Below, piece by piece: positions 36,150-46,095 of a stretch of 64,000 bases of DNA. A program made the position numbers and the translations under genes. Within the stretch, counting starts at the first letter, position 1. Each line of letters opens with the position of its first letter. The stretch spans positions 310,001-374,000 of the forward strand of contig CAYWWY010000001.1 in assembly GCA_964462525.1 (NCBI GenBank). Reading direction: 5' to 3'. This DNA comes from CAYWWY01 sp964462525. Its GTDB lineage: Bacteria > Thermotogota > Thermotogae > MWEM01. The notes under the pieces were generated by a model. The model was given only the letters and a program-made list of their open reading frames with translations, had not been told where the DNA came from and did not search any database.

Positions 36150-37388
36150 TTATTGAGCTGTTGGAAGTGAAAAGAGTTCGGTTTGACGCCCGTCAAGGAA
36201 GTCAACGGCACCTTCTGTAAGTAGGACTGTTTCTTCCAAATAAGCCATAACTGACTGATTGTTCCATTCGGGCACTTCCGTTCGACAGTTCAACTCAAGA
36301 GCATAAGCCGTCTGATCCGTCAAGAGCCATTCGCCTGGTCCTTCACAAGCGCTCTGACAATTCCATAACCCGATTGTTGGGCCCGCACCGTGACCATGAA
36401 AGCCAATCGGATGGGTATATACCATAGGAAAGAGTCCCTTTTCTCGAGCGATACCCAACGACTGAAGCAATACTTCATTCCCAGTTGTCCCCACTCGAAA
36501 CTGATCTACAACAATATCCTGTAATCGATTGGCGTATAGAAGAGCTCTTTGTAGACCGTATGGTGCGACCTGTTCTTCTTTCTTCAAGACATAGAATAAT
36601 CTTTGGGTATCCGATTTCAGTCCTAGGTAGTCCAATCCATAATCACAATGAAGCAAATCCCCAAACTCAATAACCCCTTTCGTCTGTGGATTTTTTTCCC
36701 CGAAACGTTGGAAATCAACTTCTGGCTGAAACCAAACGTTCATAGCATCTTCCAGAGCTTTTTCTCGTAGCAACCACTCTAGTTCTTCTGTGCAAGTGAT
36801 ACCCGGCCGGATCTTCGACCGCAAAAAAACCTCGGAAATGTTCCGATGGGCAATTGCATCGATAAAACGAAGTACTTCAATTTCTTCTTCTGTGCGTAAC
36901 TGAAGCCAATCCGATGCCATCTTCTCTGCAGACACGATGTCCACATGATCCGGTATCGCGCTCCGGACCTCCTCAAATAAGGAATGGCTGATTCCATCCG
37001 CCAATCGACAGGAGGAAGAATAATTGAGCCCCAAACGCTTGATCCCACTATCTCTTACAACGCGTTCCAAGCATTCCCAAAACTCTTCTTTTTGAATCGG
37101 CCAAGCATTTTGGAAAAAATCCCCAAAGCGACTTCCAACCGAAGAGAAGATCTTTGGTTTTTCGGATTCATTTCGGCTAATGAGAATCGCTGTGGTTCGC
37201 GCTGCATTCATGGTTGTTTGCGGAAGCATCGTGAGCAAAACTGGATCTTCGTTATACTCTGATCCGATAATAAGCCAGGCATCAAAATCCTTTTTGTTCC
37301 ACAATTGAGGGAGGATTTTTTGAAATCGTTTGTGAAGCAGGTGATTTTGAAAATCTTTGCGTTCTCGAAATGGAACCATTGAATGCAT
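36150..37388 (-). CDS. M24-family metallopeptidase (Xaa-Pro aminopeptidase-like)
   Basis: A 412-residue protein with a creatinase-like N-terminal domain and a pita-bread C-terminal domain. The five metal ligands can be placed: D in LLHCDYGLD, D in LKSDTQRL, H in HPIGFHGHG, E in YALELNC and E in MAYLEETVL. The sequence is far from classic PepP, so the substrate (X-Pro peptides or another small amide) is uncertain. ATG 37386-37388 has GGAGG 5 bases upstream. It follows the antiporter gene by 10 bases and may be cotranscribed. Confidence 0.82.
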   Translation of the reverse strand: MHSMVPFRERKDFQNHLLHKRFQKILPQLWNKKDFDAWLIIGSEYNEDPVLLTMLPQTTMNAARTTAILISRNESEKPKIFSSVGSRFGDFFQNAWPIQKEEFWECLERVVRDSGIKRLGLNYSSSCRLADGISHSLFEEVRSAIPDHVDIVSAEKMASDWLQLRTEEEIEVLRFIDAIAHRNISEVFLRSKIRPGITCTEELEWLLREKALEDAMNVWFQPEVDFQRFGEKNPQTKGVIEFGDLLHCDYGLDYLGLKSDTQRLFYVLKKEEQVAPYGLQRALLYANRLQDIVVDQFRVGTTGNEVLLQSLGIAREKGLFPMVYTHPIGFHGHGAGPTIGLWNCQSACEGPGEWLLTDQTAYALELNCRTEVPEWNNQSVMAYLEETVLLTEGAVDFLDGRQTELFSLPTAQ

Positions 37389-37398
37389 CACTACCTCC

Positions 37399-38829
37399 TT
37401 ACAGATTGAAAAGCCTGCACACACTCGGTTTTTCTGCGTAAGTCGTCAGCAAAAAAAGATTGTCGAGGGCTTTGATAACTGTATCTCCTTTTGGTGCAAT
37501 CAGGGTTCCCTCGCGGACAATAGCCGTAATAATAGTGTTCGGGGGGATTTGAATATCTCTAATGGCTTTTCCAACGATGGGTAAGTCTTCATCTACCGTT
37601 ATATTCAGGATTTCTGTGTTGGACTTTTCTAGTGCAAGCAGTTCGAGAGAATACGCACTCTTCTGAGGCTTTCCTGTAACCAATTTTAATTTCTTGGCCA
37701 TCCAATCAAGAGTGCTTCCTTGAATCAATGCGGAAAACAAAACGGCAAAAAAAACTGCGTTAAAAATGAGTCTGCCATTTGGAATATCCGCGGCAACTGG
37801 GTATGTTGCCAAAACAATAGCTACGGCTCCCTTAATCCCTCCCCAGCTAATGAATAATCGGTCGGCAAATGTAAACCGGGATGCCATTGTGCTGACAAAA
37901 ACTGCAATCGGTCGAGCAACAAAAACAAGAATGAGCGCGATAAGAATTCCTTCTTTCCAAACCCCAAGGAGTTCATGAGGAAAGACCAAAAGACCCAAAA
38001 TTAGGAACAATCCAACAACACCAATCGTAGAAATCCCTTCCAAAAAATGGCTGATGGCCCGTTTATAAATGAACTCAGAGTTTCCCATAAAGAAACCAGC
38101 AAAAAATGCTGCAATAAACCCATTTGCGCCAATCAAGTCACCAAGCCCGTAAGACAAAAGACTTATTCCCATGATCAGAACATAGTAGAATCCACCGGCA
38201 TCCGTTTTTAAAATATTAAAAAGCCATCGACCTACTCTGCTGATCAACCACCCGATCAGAAACCCTCCTCCAAACTGCCATACAACCTCCCATATAACAG
38301 CTTCTGGGCTGTCTGCAACTCCTTTGACGATACTCATGATTACCAAAGTCATCACAATGGCCATCGGATCATTGGAAGCCGATTCTACTTCTAACGTCGA
38401 AGCCACATTCCTTTTAATTGCCTTGTTTCGAAACAAAGAAAACACTGCAGCTGCATCTGTAGATGAGATGATTGAACCCAACAGAAGGCAAAAAATAAAA
38501 TCCAACCCAAGAACCAAATGAGTCAATAGTCCGACAATGACTGCCGTTATAATGACACCAAGAGTAGCTAGCGAAAAGGCTGATTTCCAAACAGAACGCA
38601 AAGCGGAATCTTTGGTTTTAAACCCGCCTTCGAAAAGGATAAAAATAAGGGCAATACTCGCAATTTGTTGGGCGAGGGTTACATCATCGAAATAAATCAG
38701 GTTGAGAAAATCGCTACCAAAAAGCATCCCCATTCCCAAAAAAACTACAAGCGCGGGGATACCTATTTTGGAAGAGACTTTCGTTGAAAAAGCGGCAATT
38801 AGGATCAAAATCGACCAGAACAAAACCAT
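37399..38829 (-). CDS. CPA1-type cation/proton antiporter with TrkA_C domain (NhaP2-like)
   Basis: A 476-residue antiporter. About 12 membrane helices cover residues 1-385. The ion-binding region is visible as SSTDAAAVFSLFRN (about 122-135) and ESASNDPMAI (about 148-157, with the ND pair of the CPA1 group). The C-terminal 80 residues form a TrkA_C/RCK_C-like regulatory domain. This arrangement is that of NhaP2/CvrA potassium-proton antiporters. Na+ is also possible. The gene has its own extended -10 box. Confidence 0.9.
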   Translation of the reverse strand: MVLFWSILILIAAFSTKVSSKIGIPALVVFLGMGMLFGSDFLNLIYFDDVTLAQQIASIALIFILFEGGFKTKDSALRSVWKSAFSLATLGVIITAVIVGLLTHLVLGLDFIFCLLLGSIISSTDAAAVFSLFRNKAIKRNVASTLEVESASNDPMAIVMTLVIMSIVKGVADSPEAVIWEVVWQFGGGFLIGWLISRVGRWLFNILKTDAGGFYYVLIMGISLLSYGLGDLIGANGFIAAFFAGFFMGNSEFIYKRAISHFLEGISTIGVVGLFLILGLLVFPHELLGVWKEGILIALILVFVARPIAVFVSTMASRFTFADRLFISWGGIKGAVAIVLATYPVAADIPNGRLIFNAVFFAVLFSALIQGSTLDWMAKKLKLVTGKPQKSAYSLELLALEKSNTEILNITVDEDLPIVGKAIRDIQIPPNTIITAIVREGTLIAPKGDTVIKALDNLFLLTTYAEKPSVCRLFNL

Positions 38830-38894
38830 CTTTCACCTCCAACATTTTACCCAACCATAAGTGTTCACGAACGATGGTCCTCGTTTTCCGGATA

Positions 38895-38900
38895 ATTATA
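38895..38900 (-). promoter_or_regulatory. Extended -10 box of the antiporter gene
   Basis: Minus strand CGTGATATAAT, an extended TGATATAAT -10; no good -35 recognised. It is about 65 bases before the start. Confidence 0.5.
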
Positions 38901-39002
38901 TCACGAAAGGATTGATCATGTATGACGATTATTAGCTGAGATCTGCATTGCATGCCATGAAAGAGCATAGAAACAAATTCCATTCATAGGATTTAAGTAT
39001 GG

Positions 39003-39008
39003 TATAAT
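39003..39008 (+). promoter_or_regulatory. Extended -10 box of tldD-pmbA
   Basis: TATGGTATAAT with a poor -35. It lies 36 bases before the tldD ATG and is preceded by the divergent antiporter promoter. Confidence 0.6.
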
Positions 39009-39044
39009 TGCTGAGAAACTGAATTACTCCTGTGGAGGTGAGGC

Positions 39045-40433
39045 ATGCTCGATCAGAATTTGATTCATGATACCCTTTCCGCAATCCTAGAAAATGGTGG
39101 GGATTTTGGAGAACTCTTTGTCGAGAACCGAATTTCGTCAGCGATTGATATGACCGACGGGGCAGTTGAGACGATTCGTTCCGGAAGAACCTATGGTGCT
39201 GGAATTCGCGGGTTTTTGGGTGCTAAGTCTGTGTACGCATATACAAACGACTTATCGAAAGACGCTTTAATCCAAACAGCGGTCAATGTGGGAAAAGCGC
39301 TAAAGTCCTCGGATCGTACGAAAGATATGGTTCAGTGGAGCAAGAATGAGTATCCAATCATTCATTACATCCACCTATTTCCCTCAGAAATAAGGAAAGA
39401 ACCAAAAGTATCAGCCATGAGATTGGCGCATGAAGGGGCCTCAAACTATTCGGACCTTATATCCCAAGTCCAGGTGTGGTTTGTAGATTACGATCAGGAA
39501 ATCCTTGTTGCCAACACTGAAGGAATTTGGGCAGAAGACAGAAGGGTCCGCACCCGGCTTATGGTACAGGCGGTCGCTTCTAAGGGCTCTGAGAAAGAAA
39601 CTGGTTTTGAAGGTCCGGGTGCCGCAAAAGGGACCGAGTTTCTTCAGGAAATAGACCCAAAAAGAGCGGGAGCGGAAGCAGCCCGAGTAGCGTCTCGAAT
39701 GATTCAGGCAACGCATGCTCCAGCAGGAACAATGCCTGTGATAATTTCCAACGCCTTCGGAGGAGTCATTTTCCATGAAGCTTGTGGTCATTCTCTGGAA
39801 GCGACATCCGTAGCCAAAGGTTCATCCGTCTTCGCGGGAAAACTCGGGCAGAAAATCGCCGCAGAATGTGTTTCGGCAGTTGATGACGGAACCATCGCAA
39901 ATGCTTGGGGATCAAACCATCTGGACGATGAAGGAGTGCCAACGCAACGAAATATTTTGATTGAACAAGGGATACTCAAAGGATATCTTGTGGACAAGCT
40001 CGGAGGAAGAAAGATGAAGATGGAACCCACAGGGTGTTCGCGTAGGCAAGATTACCAACTGGCTCCAACCTCACGGATGTCCAACACGTTTATTATGCCT
40101 GGGAAGGATATTCCTGAAGAGATCATTGCAGATACCGAATATGGCCTTTACGCAAAAAAACTAGGTGGAGGATCTGTCATGCCTGAAACAGGTGAGTTTA
40201 ACTTTTCTGTGAATGAAGGATACTTGATAGAAAAGGGACGGATCACGAAACCTGTGCGAGGAGCTACGCTGATTGGGAAGGGACACGAAATCCTCCTAAA
40301 GATCGACCGAGTTGCGAATGATCTAGCATTTGCGCAAGGAAACTGTGGCTCCTTATCTGGCTCTGTTCCTGCAAGTTTGGGTCAACCGACCATTCGAGTG
40401 TCCGAGATGATCGTAGGGGGGCGGAACGAATGA
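39045..40433 (+). CDS. tldD: Metalloprotease TldD
   Basis: A 462-residue TldD-family zinc protease subunit. The zinc motif is FHEACGHSLEA (HExxxH) near residues 244-254. Further family segments are DDEGVPTQRN and the glycine-rich C-terminus. TldD pairs with PmbA/TldE to degrade small unfolded peptides; it also takes part in microcin maturation and CcdA antitoxin turnover in E. coli. It has a strong GGAGGTGAGG site, and its stop overlaps the pmbA start as ATGA. Confidence 0.95.
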   Translation: MLDQNLIHDTLSAILENGGDFGELFVENRISSAIDMTDGAVETIRSGRTYGAGIRGFLGAKSVYAYTNDLSKDALIQTAVNVGKALKSSDRTKDMVQWSKNEYPIIHYIHLFPSEIRKEPKVSAMRLAHEGASNYSDLISQVQVWFVDYDQEILVANTEGIWAEDRRVRTRLMVQAVASKGSEKETGFEGPGAAKGTEFLQEIDPKRAGAEAARVASRMIQATHAPAGTMPVIISNAFGGVIFHEACGHSLEATSVAKGSSVFAGKLGQKIAAECVSAVDDGTIANAWGSNHLDDEGVPTQRNILIEQGILKGYLVDKLGGRKMKMEPTGCSRRQDYQLAPTSRMSNTFIMPGKDIPEEIIADTEYGLYAKKLGGGSVMPETGEFNFSVNEGYLIEKGRITKPVRGATLIGKGHEILLKIDRVANDLAFAQGNCGSLSGSVPASLGQPTIRVSEMIVGGRNE

Positions 40434-41791
40434 AATGGCAATCTTTTGAAAAAGCGGTTTTTGATTATGCAGCAAAAAAAGGATTGAGAGAGTTTGAACT
40501 GTATGCCCAAAAAGATCACGAGTTCGAAATCCATATTTCTCAGCAACAACTAGAGCGATATCAAGACGCGCTTGGCTTCGGATGCAGTTTTAAGGCTCTG
40601 AAAAACGGGAAAGCCGGATTCAGTTATACAGAAGTCCTTGATGAAGACAGCGCAAAACGGATGGTTGACGACGCCTTAGAAAATGTAGCCTTAATCGATA
40701 CGAAGGATCCAGATTCCATTTTTGACAGCAAACCCTCTTACCGTTCGTTTGAACCGTATCAAGGATCTTTTGAATCGATTCCCGCAGACGAAAAAATCGA
40801 ATGGGGTATGCTCATGGAAAGAGCTGCTTTGGGCACCGATGAACGCATACGCATGGTTCCGTATTGTCTTTTGATGCATGTCCGCAAAGAGGTTCGGATT
40901 TCCAATTCAAAAGGGCTCAGTATAGAGGGTACCAGTGGAGGCGGAGGAGCATATACTGCAGCGCTGGCTTCTGATGGATCGAATCAAAAAACCGACCGGG
41001 AGTTTTGGTTTGGCACCAAACCGAAGGATCTCGATCCGGAGTCCCTCGGAAAAAAAGCAGCAGAAAAGGCACTCAAGCACTTAGGAGCAAAAAGCCTTCC
41101 CGGAGGAAAATATCCCGTGTTGCTTCAAGGGGATGTGTTCACTGAACTTTTGCAGCTGTTTTTTGAGATGATAAATGCAGAGAACGTTCATAAAGGTCTG
41201 TCATTGTTATCTGGAAAGATCGGTAAACAGGTCTTTTCCGACTTGATCAGTATTGTTGAAGATCCTGAATATCCCGGAAGTATCTTTAACTCGCCTTTTG
41301 ATTCCCAAGGAGTCCCAACGAGCAAAAAACGGATCATCGAGCATGGGATGTTGACGACCTTTTTGCATAATCTAAAGACTGCTAAGAAAGATGGCACCCA
41401 ACCCACGGGAAACGCGTTTCGCAGTAGCTACAAATCAAAAGAAACCATCCACCCCAGCAATGCATATGTAGAACCCGGAGATCAATCGAAAGAATCGCTG
41501 ATCCAAGTGATTGGCAATGGATTGATCATCACCGATATTCAGGGAATGCATTCGGGAGCCAACCCTGTTTCTGGCGATTTCTCTGTAAGCGCGGAAGGAT
41601 TTCGGATTGAATCAGGGCAGATTACATCTCCCATCGAACAGATCACACTTTCCGCAAACATAATCGACATGCTTGGCCAAGTTGAAGGGCTTTCAAATGA
41701 ATTACAGATGGGATTATCCTTTTCTATGGGACTCTGGTCTCCAGACGTCTGGATCAGAAAGATGGATATTGCCGGTTCTCAAAACCAATAA
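40430..41791 (+). CDS. pmbA: TldD partner protein PmbA/TldE
   Basis: A 453-residue PmbA/TldE protein without the HExxxH motif, as expected for the noncatalytic partner. Family segments include DSQGVPTSKK and NPVSGDFSVSAEGF near the C-terminus. It is translationally coupled to tldD and followed by a strong terminator, so the two form a simple two-gene operon. Confidence 0.95.
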   Translation: MKWQSFEKAVFDYAAKKGLREFELYAQKDHEFEIHISQQQLERYQDALGFGCSFKALKNGKAGFSYTEVLDEDSAKRMVDDALENVALIDTKDPDSIFDSKPSYRSFEPYQGSFESIPADEKIEWGMLMERAALGTDERIRMVPYCLLMHVRKEVRISNSKGLSIEGTSGGGGAYTAALASDGSNQKTDREFWFGTKPKDLDPESLGKKAAEKALKHLGAKSLPGGKYPVLLQGDVFTELLQLFFEMINAENVHKGLSLLSGKIGKQVFSDLISIVEDPEYPGSIFNSPFDSQGVPTSKKRIIEHGMLTTFLHNLKTAKKDGTQPTGNAFRSSYKSKETIHPSNAYVEPGDQSKESLIQVIGNGLIITDIQGMHSGANPVSGDFSVSAEGFRIESGQITSPIEQITLSANIIDMLGQVEGLSNELQMGLSFSMGLWSPDVWIRKMDIAGSQNQ

Positions 41792-41810
41792 CCAACAATC
41801 GCGATTCATA

Positions 41811-41850
41811 CAGCCCTGAAGGAGTATCATACCCTCGGGGCTTTTTTTCA
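41811..41850 (+). terminator. Terminator of tldD-pmbA
   Basis: AGCCCTGAAGG pairs with CCCTCGGGGCT (one mismatch, one G-T pair) around a 9-base loop, followed by seven T or more. Confidence 0.9.
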
Positions 41851-41876
41851 CCCGACCCTTTCTGATTTGCCTATGG

Positions 41877-41882
41877 TATAAT
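41877..41882 (+). promoter_or_regulatory. Extended -10 box of gltX
   Basis: TATGGTATAAT; the -35 region reads GACCCT at 17 bases, a poor match. It lies between the pmbA terminator and gltX. Confidence 0.6.
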
Positions 41883-41925
41883 CACTGCGCATGGGTAATC
41901 ATCCCATTATGTAGGAGGGCACAAG

Positions 41926-43356
41926 ATGATCCGAGTCCGATTTGCTCCCAGTCCGACTGGATATTTACACGTTGGTGGGGTTCGAACCGCTTTATTTAAC
42001 TGGATGTTCGCGCGTAAAACCGGTGGTAAGTTCATTCTCCGAATCGAAGATACTGACACAATGCGCTCTTCGGAATCATTCGAAAAGCAAATTTACCAAT
42101 CTTTGCGCTGGTGTGGTTTGGATTGGGATGAAGGACCAGATCAACCTGGCCCTTGCAGTCCTTATCGGCAAATGGAGCGATTTCGACAAGGGGTTTATCA
42201 GGAGTATTTTCAAAAACTTGTAAAACTGAAAAAGGCCCATTTCGTTATTTACAGCAAAGAGAACCCAAAAAAAGAGATTGCCACATCTGCTGAGTATCCC
42301 AATCAATATGCTTCAAAAGGACACGAGATAACCATTCGATTCCCTATCCCTTCCGGGCAAACCCAATTTGAGGATCTCCTAAAAGGCAATATGGTGTACG
42401 AAAACGAGGCTCTTGAAGACTTTTTGATTATGAAATCGAACGGGATTCCCGTCTACAATTTCGCTGCTGTTGTTGATGACCATCTGATGGGAATCACCCA
42501 TGTGATTCGCGGGGAAGATCATTTGTCGAACGCTCCCAAACAAGCACAGCTCTACCGAGCTTTTGGATGGGAACCACCCCTATTCATGCATATTCCTCTA
42601 ATCCTCGGCAATGACCGGACCCCTCTTTCAAAAAGACACGGAGGTACGAGCGTCGAATACTTTGAAAAATCAGGGTATCTTTCTGATGGTTTGATGAACT
42701 ATCTTGCTCTTCTTGGTTGGAGCGTAGATGATGATGAAATATTCCTTTTTGCAGAACGAGTGAACGCCTTTTCTCTTTCCAAAATGACCAATCGATCCGT
42801 GATCTTTGACTACCGAAAATTGGAGTGGATCAATGGACAGCATCTTCGTAAGTGCCCTGTGGAAAAATTAGCATCTCAGTATTCCCAATGGGTGAAAGAC
42901 ACCGGTAGGGATCTCGAAACGCTTGGAACTTTCAACAGATTATCAACGGGGAGGAAAGAATATCTGTTAAATATTTGTCGTGAGAAGGTCAATACTTTGG
43001 AAGCATTGCATGAGTTTACCCTCCCTTTTTTGCTAAAGGATGATCAATTTCCCTATGAGCCCGAATATGTGCAAAAGTATCGGAATCATACAATGGCTCT
43101 GGAAATTCTGCAATCGTTCATAGTAGAATTGGATCAGCTTCCTTATTCAGTAGAGGGTATTGAGAAAGCCTTGCGCCTAACTGCGGAAAAAACCGGAGCA
43201 GGAACGAAAAGAGTTTTTCAAACAGTTCGGGGAGCGATAACCGGCCGTATGATCACTCCCGGGTTGTATGATTCTATCTATGTGATGGGTAAAGAGAAGT
43301 GTTTGCGCCGAGTCCAACGAACCATGTCTCTTGTTTCCCTTAACGCCGAGGGTTAG
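41926..43356 (+). CDS. gltX: Glutamyl-tRNA synthetase
   Basis: A 476-residue class I synthetase that charges tRNA-Glu. The HIGH-like motif is APSPTGYLHVGG (residues 7-18) and the KMSKS-like motif is PLSKRHGG near 232-239. The segment VIRGEDHLSN is also typical. No gatCAB genes or second gltX lie here, so whether it also charges tRNA-Gln cannot be told. GGAGGG lies before the ATG; trmB follows after two bases. Confidence 0.96.
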   Translation: MIRVRFAPSPTGYLHVGGVRTALFNWMFARKTGGKFILRIEDTDTMRSSESFEKQIYQSLRWCGLDWDEGPDQPGPCSPYRQMERFRQGVYQEYFQKLVKLKKAHFVIYSKENPKKEIATSAEYPNQYASKGHEITIRFPIPSGQTQFEDLLKGNMVYENEALEDFLIMKSNGIPVYNFAAVVDDHLMGITHVIRGEDHLSNAPKQAQLYRAFGWEPPLFMHIPLILGNDRTPLSKRHGGTSVEYFEKSGYLSDGLMNYLALLGWSVDDDEIFLFAERVNAFSLSKMTNRSVIFDYRKLEWINGQHLRKCPVEKLASQYSQWVKDTGRDLETLGTFNRLSTGRKEYLLNICREKVNTLEALHEFTLPFLLKDDQFPYEPEYVQKYRNHTMALEILQSFIVELDQLPYSVEGIEKALRLTAEKTGAGTKRVFQTVRGAITGRMITPGLYDSIYVMGKEKCLRRVQRTMSLVSLNAEG

Positions 43357-43358
43357 TT

Positions 43359-44327
43359 ATGGATCTTCGGTTTCTCAAACATGTTATTCGCGCTCAGGAT
43401 TATGAACACTATCCCTTGGATTGGCCTTCCTTGTTTCGACGAGACCGACCAATTGTTGTTGAAATCGGTTTTGGTAGCGGTGAGTATATGGAAGCTTTTT
43501 GTTCTACTCATCGAGATTTGAACTATATAGGGCTCGAAACTTCTGCGTTATCTGTCGTGAAAACGTTGCGGAGATTGGAAAAAAAGAAAATCGATCATGT
43601 CCTCGTCCTGATGACAGACGCTCGTTTTGGTCTTCAAAATTTATTCCCAGAAAACTCAATTGCGGAGATCATCTTGAATTTTCCTTGCCCATGGTCCAAA
43701 CAGCGGCATTTGAACAGGAGAGTTATCGTGCCTTCGTTTTTTTCAACACTCAACAGTGTTCTACAAATGGATGGAGAACTGGTTTTAACGACTGATGTAC
43801 AATCCTATGCAATGGATATGCAAACAGTGGCTCAGGAGCATGGGTTTTGTGACGATGGGGTGATCCGCAACCCTTCTCGCCCGATTCAAACACGATACGA
43901 AAAAAAATGGATCCGATATCAACGGGATATTTATATGCTCCGAGTGCGCAAAAAAAGACATCAACCCGCATTTCGGATTTTGGAGAAGGAGGAACCAATG
44001 CCGCACGCTTTCGTTCCTAGCGGAAACTTTCATTTGGATCATCTGTTACCAATCCTTGACACTAGTCAACATGAACCCAAAACACAATCTGTTTGCGTGT
44101 ATAAGGAAGTTTTCGTTCGCGTGGATCAAACGGATTATCTGGTGAAAACCATTACTTTTGATGGGGGGTTTCAGCAACACTTTTTTATTGTTCTGTACCG
44201 TAGGGAAGATGATTGGGTGATCAAGCTCGATAAAGCAGCGAATCCGTTTCGTACCCCAGCTGTCAAATTTTCCATCCGTCGTTTGGCAGAAATCCTAAAA
44301 GATCCGAACCGGGCTTCTGGTGCTTAG
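43359..44327 (+). CDS. trmB: tRNA (guanine-N7) methyltransferase TrmB, long form
   Basis: A 322-residue TrmB that makes m7G46 in tRNA. The SAM site is VEIGFGSGEYMEAF (about residues 33-46) and the family motif appears as LNFPCPWSKQRHLNRR near residues 110-125. The catalytic core ends near residue 215; about 100 further residues (from MPHAFVPSGNFHLDH) form an extra C-terminal domain seen in Thermotogota and Aquificota. It starts two bases after the gltX stop. Confidence 0.92.
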   Translation: MDLRFLKHVIRAQDYEHYPLDWPSLFRRDRPIVVEIGFGSGEYMEAFCSTHRDLNYIGLETSALSVVKTLRRLEKKKIDHVLVLMTDARFGLQNLFPENSIAEIILNFPCPWSKQRHLNRRVIVPSFFSTLNSVLQMDGELVLTTDVQSYAMDMQTVAQEHGFCDDGVIRNPSRPIQTRYEKKWIRYQRDIYMLRVRKKRHQPAFRILEKEEPMPHAFVPSGNFHLDHLLPILDTSQHEPKTQSVCVYKEVFVRVDQTDYLVKTITFDGGFQQHFFIVLYRREDDWVIKLDKAANPFRTPAVKFSIRRLAEILKDPNRASGA

Positions 44328-44329
44328 AG

Positions 44330-44605
44330 ATGCCCATAGACGCTGGGGAGAACAAAGAATCTCTCGCGGAAATATATTCAAGTGTAATGGACCGATTGAT
44401 CGAGTTCCCAATTCATGGTTGCTCCCGATCCATTGAACGAAAGATTGAAAGGAAAGAGATAGCAGACGCCCTTAACGATCACAATGCCGTCGTGATTCAG
44501 CAACCCAATCAAAGGTTTCGCTTAATGGCTAAGGGGCTTTCCGTCATTTTGGAGTATCGGAACGATACATTTCGGGTCGTGACAGTATTTCGAAATGGTT
44601 CATGA
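44330..44605 (+). CDS. Small hypothetical protein, possibly DUF4258-like
   Basis: A 91-residue protein that I do not firmly recognise. It reads as an alpha-beta fold with the pattern H-x-R-x-IERKIERKEIADAL, then NQRFRLMAKGLSVILEYRNDTFRVVTVF. This resembles DUF4258 and RelE-like small folds, in which strand pairs end in a VVTVF-type segment. It starts two bases after trmB and overlaps the next frame slightly, so it is part of the operon. No partner antitoxin gene is seen, which argues against a toxin role. Confidence 0.6.
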   Translation: MPIDAGENKESLAEIYSSVMDRLIEFPIHGCSRSIERKIERKEIADALNDHNAVVIQQPNQRFRLMAKGLSVILEYRNDTFRVVTVFRNGS

Positions 44606-44612
44606 GAGGAGC

Positions 44613-45995
44613 ATGAAAATGGGTCATCGATGGTTCCCCATACTTTTTTCTCTTTGTTTCCTATTAAGCACTGTATATGCAGTAGAATGGGTCCGCGATA
44701 TCACACCCCTTCTTCAAAACCCTGATTCGATAATTGCGGGACAAAGATTGGACCACATAGAAAAGCAAATCCAGTCGCCCAATACCGGTCAACGGTATGT
44801 CATCCGTTCTCAAAACGGTTTGTTTGTGTATGCCGTTGTGGATGAAACTCAAATGAGCTTCTTCTCTCTTCCTCAATGCGTTTTACTTACATCCGACGCA
44901 TCAAATGCACTTCAACGATCCATAATCTTGTACCAACTGTTTACCGAAAACCCTTTGGATCCCACTCGTTCTCGGAGCCCCATGACACTGAATCAATCAT
45001 TGATGGACCAGATGGAGCAAATCCATCAAATCATGGCCCTTTTTGGAGAATTGCTTCCAAACCACAGTCCAGAACAGCTTTCCCAAATTCATTCTATTGC
45101 TTTGGGATTTTCACAACTTGCTCAAAGAAATGCCTATCGCATAGATCCTAAGCAAACTTTCCCAAATGAATTTTCTCTCTCTCCATTGATCGAGATGGTT
45201 AAGAAATTGCTTCAAAACGCAAAAACATCCATTGATATCCAATCGATTCCTTTGCTTTATGAAACGGTCCGCGATATTCATATCACTCATTGGCATCGCG
45301 CATTCCCTTTGTGGATCAACCAAGAGACATTAATCCCTATGCTAGAACAAGGATTATCAAATCCCCCTTCCCCTTCGGCTTTTGATAACTGGTTTGACCC
45401 AAGGTCAAAAAAAGAATCTATGAAATGGCAACCCCACCAACTCGCTATCAATCTTCATATTCAGCAGAGCCTTTCAAAAGGGATCGATCAAACGTTGCAA
45501 CAAATTACGCAGGACATTTCAAAAACAATGGGTGAATTGGATGTTGCTTTGGCTGAAACGTTGATCACACAAATCTTGATGTTCCATGTGTTAACCCTCG
45601 ATAATGTTCAAATGATTCAAGAGTCCGGTACTGATTCATCAAGGAAAAGGCTTTCATCGATCTACCTCATTCCGGAATGGTTTGATTTCAGTCAGTTCGT
45701 GTTATGGTATCGCGATCTTTGGGAGTGGATTCATTCTGTCGGATATGTACTCTCATTTGAAGCGATGCAAAACGAACAAAGATGGTTATTTAGCCAAATC
45801 GGTAAACCAGATCTGACTGAACAGATTGATCCTGAGCCAATCTTAGTGGAAGGAACAAAAAGCCCGATTGTTTTTTCGGTAGAAATCCCCGATCAAAACG
45901 TCCATTTTGTCCAACTAGAGATGGAAGTACGCTACAGCCAATGGTTTTCCCAGTACTCAGATACATTTACGAGGTTTTTCCCAGTATATACACCC
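44613..45995 (+). CDS. N-terminal part of a secreted alpha/beta-hydrolase gene (cut by gap)
   Basis: 461 codons are visible before the scaffold gap. ATG 44613 was chosen: GAGAGGAG precedes it and the protein then begins with a signal peptide (MKMGHRWFPILFSLCFLLSTVYA). The following 430 residues are mostly helical and not recognised. Near the gap a beta-rich part begins (VHFVQLEMEVRYSQW). The open frame continues in another phase after the N run, which is expected because the gap size is arbitrary. It is very probably one gene with 46096-47374. Confidence 0.75.
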
Positions 45996-46095
45996 NNNNN
46001 NNNNNNNNNNNNNNNNNNNNNNNNNNNNNNNNNNNNNNNNNNNNNNNNNNNNNNNNNNNNNNNNNNNNNNNNNNNNNNNNNNNNNNNNNNNNNNN
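45996..46095. other. Scaffold gap of 100 N
   Basis: Exactly 100 N, the usual filler for a gap of unknown length. It lies inside one gene. Frames on the two sides differ, so the true gap is not 100 bases if a single intact gene spans it. Confidence 0.99.

Noticed and set aside
41979..41998. GGTTCGAACC-like sequence resembling a tRNA T-loop
   Set aside because: It lies within the gltX coding frame (conserved N-terminal region) and no acceptor or anticodon stem surrounds it.
45996..46095. Two overlapping ORFs reading through the N run (to 46211 and from 45941)
   Set aside because: Translating N gives no information; the frames only seem to cross the gap. They are treated as two halves of one gene.
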